The position numbers were made by a program, and so were the translations under genes. Below, one piece after another: positions 61,775 through 64,000 of a DNA stretch of 64,000 nucleotides. Where the stretch lies: contig JBGCGJ010000008.1 in the NCBI GenBank assembly GCA_045110675.1, positions 1 to 64,000 on the forward strand, in the 5' to 3' direction. Every line of letters begins with the position of its first letter. Positions within the stretch are counted from its first letter, which is position 1. The notes under the pieces were generated by a model, which saw only the letters and a list, made by a program, of their open reading frames with translations, ran no database searches and was not told where the DNA came from. The stretch comes from JBALVT01 sp045110675 (lineage in GTDB: Bacteria > Pseudomonadota > Gammaproteobacteria > Pseudomonadales > Halieaceae).

Positions 61775-63061
61775 ATGAAGTATCCCGTCAGTGAATTGGT
61801 CAATAACGATGCCTCGTTAATCAGCCGTCGTTGCTGGTCTGATCCGGAGGTTTACGCACTGGAAAAGCAGGCCATATTCGGTAAAGCGTGGTTGTTTTTA
61901 GGGCATGAATCTCAAATTAAGAACCCCGGAGATTTTGTTCAGGCTTTCATGTGTGAAACACCGATTATTCTCTCCAGAGGCGAAGATCTGAAGATTCACG
62001 CCAACATCAATAGCTGCAGTCATCGAGGTTTACCCGTTTGTCGCGCCGACCACGGCAACACAAAGCGCTTTATCTGCCCGTATCACAGCTGGTCTTACAG
62101 CGTCGAGGGAAACCTGGTCACCATTCCCCAGGACAGCGAAGTTCAGACCAAGCCCGACAAAAGTCAGTTGGGCCTGAAGAAGGTTCCCCGCGTTGAGTCT
62201 TGGCGGGGTATGGTTTTCGGCAGTTTCGATGAAAATATTATTCCCCTGGATGATTATCTGGGCGATATGCGTTTTTACCTGGACGCGTTTTTTGATCGCT
62301 TTCCTCAGGGCATCGAATTTATGGGGGCGCCGCATCGTTGGGTTATGAACGCGAACTGGAAGCTGCCGGTCGAAAATCAATTGGGGGATGTGAATCACGG
62401 GGCGTTCTTGCACAGCTCCATTATTCCCCGCGAAGCGCAAGACACGATTGAAAAGCTGGGTTACTCGGTGGTGCCAAAACCTGGTCACGGTGCAACCTTT
62501 AGAATCATGCCGGAAGATTCTCCCATCGAGGAAATAGCCTGGGGAATGGAAGGCATGGGAGGAATGTTTGGCGGCGAAGAAGTGCAGGACTATTTGCGCG
62601 AAGTGCAGCGACAAGCCACCGAGCGGGTAGGGGATATTCGCGCCAGAATGAAAGGGCTTACCTATGGCGTTTATCCCAACCTTTCTTTTTTGTGGTCTAA
62701 CACTTCCTTCAAAGTGTCTCACCCTCGCGGGCCTGGCAAGGTGGAGTACTGGTCTTGGGCTGCGGTGCCTGCCGATGCGCCCGACGCTGTTAAGAAAGTG
62801 TTGCGCACAAACTACAGTTCCTTTTTTGGTCCGGGCGGTATTCTCGAGCAGGAAGATTCCGAAGTTTGGGTGCAACAATTTCAAGGCAGCAAAATCGACT
62901 ACGCCGATGACAAACCGTATTTTTACGGTCTTGGTTTGAACGAAGAAAAACCTCACCCGGAGTTACCCGGTTTGGTAAGCGTCACAGCGAATGAATTTTA
63001 CGCGCGACATTTTTTTGCGAGATGGCGCGACGAGCTGCAAGCTGGGGAGGCGCTACTATGA
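61775..63061 (+). CDS. Rieske aromatic ring-hydroxylating dioxygenase, alpha subunit
   Basis: 428 aa. Rieske [2Fe-2S] ligands: Cys81-x-His83 in SCSHRGLPVCRA and Cys101-xx-His104 in FICPYHSWSYSV. Mononuclear iron site: NQLGDVNHGAFLH (Asp205, His208, His213). Catalyses insertion of O2 into an aromatic or related ring using electrons from a reductase not encoded here. It overlaps the beta subunit by ATGA. Divergent TetR gene suggests inducible expression. Confidence 0.93.
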   Translation: MKYPVSELVNNDASLISRRCWSDPEVYALEKQAIFGKAWLFLGHESQIKNPGDFVQAFMCETPIILSRGEDLKIHANINSCSHRGLPVCRADHGNTKRFICPYHSWSYSVEGNLVTIPQDSEVQTKPDKSQLGLKKVPRVESWRGMVFGSFDENIIPLDDYLGDMRFYLDAFFDRFPQGIEFMGAPHRWVMNANWKLPVENQLGDVNHGAFLHSSIIPREAQDTIEKLGYSVVPKPGHGATFRIMPEDSPIEEIAWGMEGMGGMFGGEEVQDYLREVQRQATERVGDIRARMKGLTYGVYPNLSFLWSNTSFKVSHPRGPGKVEYWSWAAVPADAPDAVKKVLRTNYSSFFGPGGILEQEDSEVWVQQFQGSKIDYADDKPYFYGLGLNEEKPHPELPGLVSVTANEFYARHFFARWRDELQAGEALL

Positions 63062-63618
63062 GCAACATCGCATTTGAAACCAGTCCGGAACAACAACGAT
63101 CCCTCGAGCGTTTTTATCATTATGAAGCTCGTCTGTTAGACAATCGCCAATACCAACAGTGGCTGACGTTGATCTCAGAAGACATCGCCTATGTCATGCC
63201 ATCGCGAGTGAATGTCCAGGTTAACAATCGTGATCGAGGCGAGGAGGGTATGATTTCCATCGAGCGGGAATTGGAAGGTGTCGATTCCATGGGCTGTCCC
63301 ATTCGCGAAGAAAACTATATTCATCTTATGGTGCGCGTAGAGCGGGCTTACAAAGTGAATTCCTGGTCGGAGAATCCGCCGGCGCGAACGCGCAGAATCA
63401 TTGGCAATGTTGAATTGATGTCTGTGCAGGGCGAAGAGTATCAGGTGATCAATAATTTTCATTTGTACTACGCCAGACCCGGCAGTGAGAATTTTATCTA
63501 CAGTGGTCAGCGCCGCGATCAACTCCTGGTCGACGATAACAGCTACAAATTGAAACACCGGAAAATCATCATGGATTACGCCAGTATTGATGTGCCTACA
63601 CTCGGCCTGCTCTTCTAA
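63058..63618 (+). CDS. Ring-hydroxylating dioxygenase, beta subunit
   Basis: 186 aa from ATG 63058 (ATGA overlap with alpha). SnoaL-like/NTF2 fold typical of beta subunits: RFYHYEARLLDNRQYQQWLT, LISEDIAYVMPSRVNVQ, RTRRIIGNVELMSV, NNFHLYYARPGSENFIYSGQ-RRDQLL, KLKHRKIIMDYASI. Has structural rather than catalytic role, forming the alpha3beta3 hexamer. Confidence 0.92.
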   Translation: MSNIAFETSPEQQRSLERFYHYEARLLDNRQYQQWLTLISEDIAYVMPSRVNVQVNNRDRGEEGMISIERELEGVDSMGCPIREENYIHLMVRVERAYKVNSWSENPPARTRRIIGNVELMSVQGEEYQVINNFHLYYARPGSENFIYSGQRRDQLLVDDNSYKLKHRKIIMDYASIDVPTLGLLF

Positions 63619-63770
63619 CCCATTCTGGTGAGAAGCAGCACGCATTATATAGACTATTTTCCAATGCGCACTTGCAATCAACCGTCGTGCATATCAATCT
63701 ATACACTATTGGAATCGCTGTTGTAATCGCAGCGTGAATAATACAAAACGTGTTTTTAGAGGTGTGTCCA

Positions 63771-64000
63771 GTGCGGGTCCGTGGTAGTTCGATATTGTTC
63801 GTAGCGTGCTTATTTTTGTTCACTGGTAACGCGCTGGCCTCGGCAATCGTTCCCTGGGAAAGTGATCGCGACCAATACCGGGAAGACTATCAGGATGCTC
63901 TCTCTGCTTTGGAACGGGGAGAGACCAAACAGTTCGACAGAATTCGCTCGCGGTTACACGCCTACCCACTCGCTATTTACCTCGACTTCTATCGGCTCAG
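63771..64000 (+). CDS. slt: Soluble lytic murein transglycosylase, 5' part (runs off window)
   Basis: The frame from GTG 63771 (AGAGG eight bases upstream) encodes a signal peptide (SILFVACLFLFTGNALASAI) followed by YREDYQDALSALERGETKQF and IRSRLHAYPLAIYLDFYRL, the beginning of the helical ring domain of Slt70-type enzymes. The catalytic domain is beyond the window. Identification rests on this short section only. Confidence 0.75.
   Translation, partial: MRVRGSSILFVACLFLFTGNALASAIVPWESDRDQYREDYQDALSALERGETKQFDRIRSRLHAYPLAIYLDFYRL

Noticed and set aside
1..64000. CRISPR array or intact insertion sequence
   Set aside because: No regularly spaced direct repeats and no transposase frame were seen on either strand.

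Overview
The window looks like chromosomal DNA of a marine, aerobic, heterotrophic gammaproteobacterium. This rests on the gene repertoire: many lipoproteins, a TonB-dependent receptor, PEP-CTERM proteins with sigma-54 promoters, a quinol NO reductase, MltA and Slt murein transglycosylases, and a Rieske ring-hydroxylating oxygenase. No rRNA or standard phylogenetic marker is present, so the lineage (possibly the Cellvibrionales side of Pseudomonadales) is inference. No CRISPR array and no intact transposase were seen.

Layout. 1-1.8 kb: 3' end of an RHS-repeat protein and a small lipoprotein. 2-10.1 kb: a sensor kinase, a luciferase-like monooxygenase, an amidohydrolase remnant, the quinol NO reductase norZ with a perfect FNR/DNR box, and two TetR-led operons with palindromic operators. 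10.4-23 kb: one long co-directional operon of about twelve tightly overlapping genes, the most striking locus here. It combines a TolQ/ExbB-type channel, two von Willebrand A proteins sharing a TolR/ExbD-like N-terminus, a five-PEGA protein with a C-terminal SUMF1-like domain lacking the catalytic cysteines, TPR proteins, a collagen-like lipoprotein, a glycine-zipper periplasmic protein, two further lipoproteins and an M48 metalloprotease. I read it as an undescribed or poorly described proton-driven machine spanning the envelope. 23-33.6 kb: a Tat oxidoreductase, a serine hydrolase, MltA, PilZ, a PQQ-type sugar dehydrogenase, two PEP-CTERM proteins each with a -24/-12 promoter, and several gene remnants.

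34-48.3 kb: a probable catabolic island. It has three related proteins of about 350 aa with double VOC domains, two SDRs, an acetoacetate decarboxylase-like enzyme, a luciferase-like monooxygenase, a TonB-dependent receptor, a class III aminotransferase, an aldehyde dehydrogenase and an AraC regulator. The three VOC proteins show stepwise loss of the predicted metal ligands. 48.3-49.2 kb: an HxlR repressor divergent from an AhpD/CMD-type protein, with two matching palindromes between them. 49.2-60.9 kb: accessory genes, including a 1017-aa lipoprotein with a hydrolase elbow, a cytochrome c/SDR locus bracketed by two paralogous two-TM proteins, a membrane TIR protein, a Sel1-TonB protein, and three copies of a repeat whose ends read GGGGACAGACC / GTCTGTCCCC. 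60.9-64 kb: tRNA-Arg(CCT), a TetR repressor divergent from a Rieske dioxygenase alpha/beta pair, and the start of slt.

Start codons were chosen by Shine-Dalgarno spacing, ATGA-type overlaps and signal peptides. Functions are inferred from motifs read by eye; no database search was possible.
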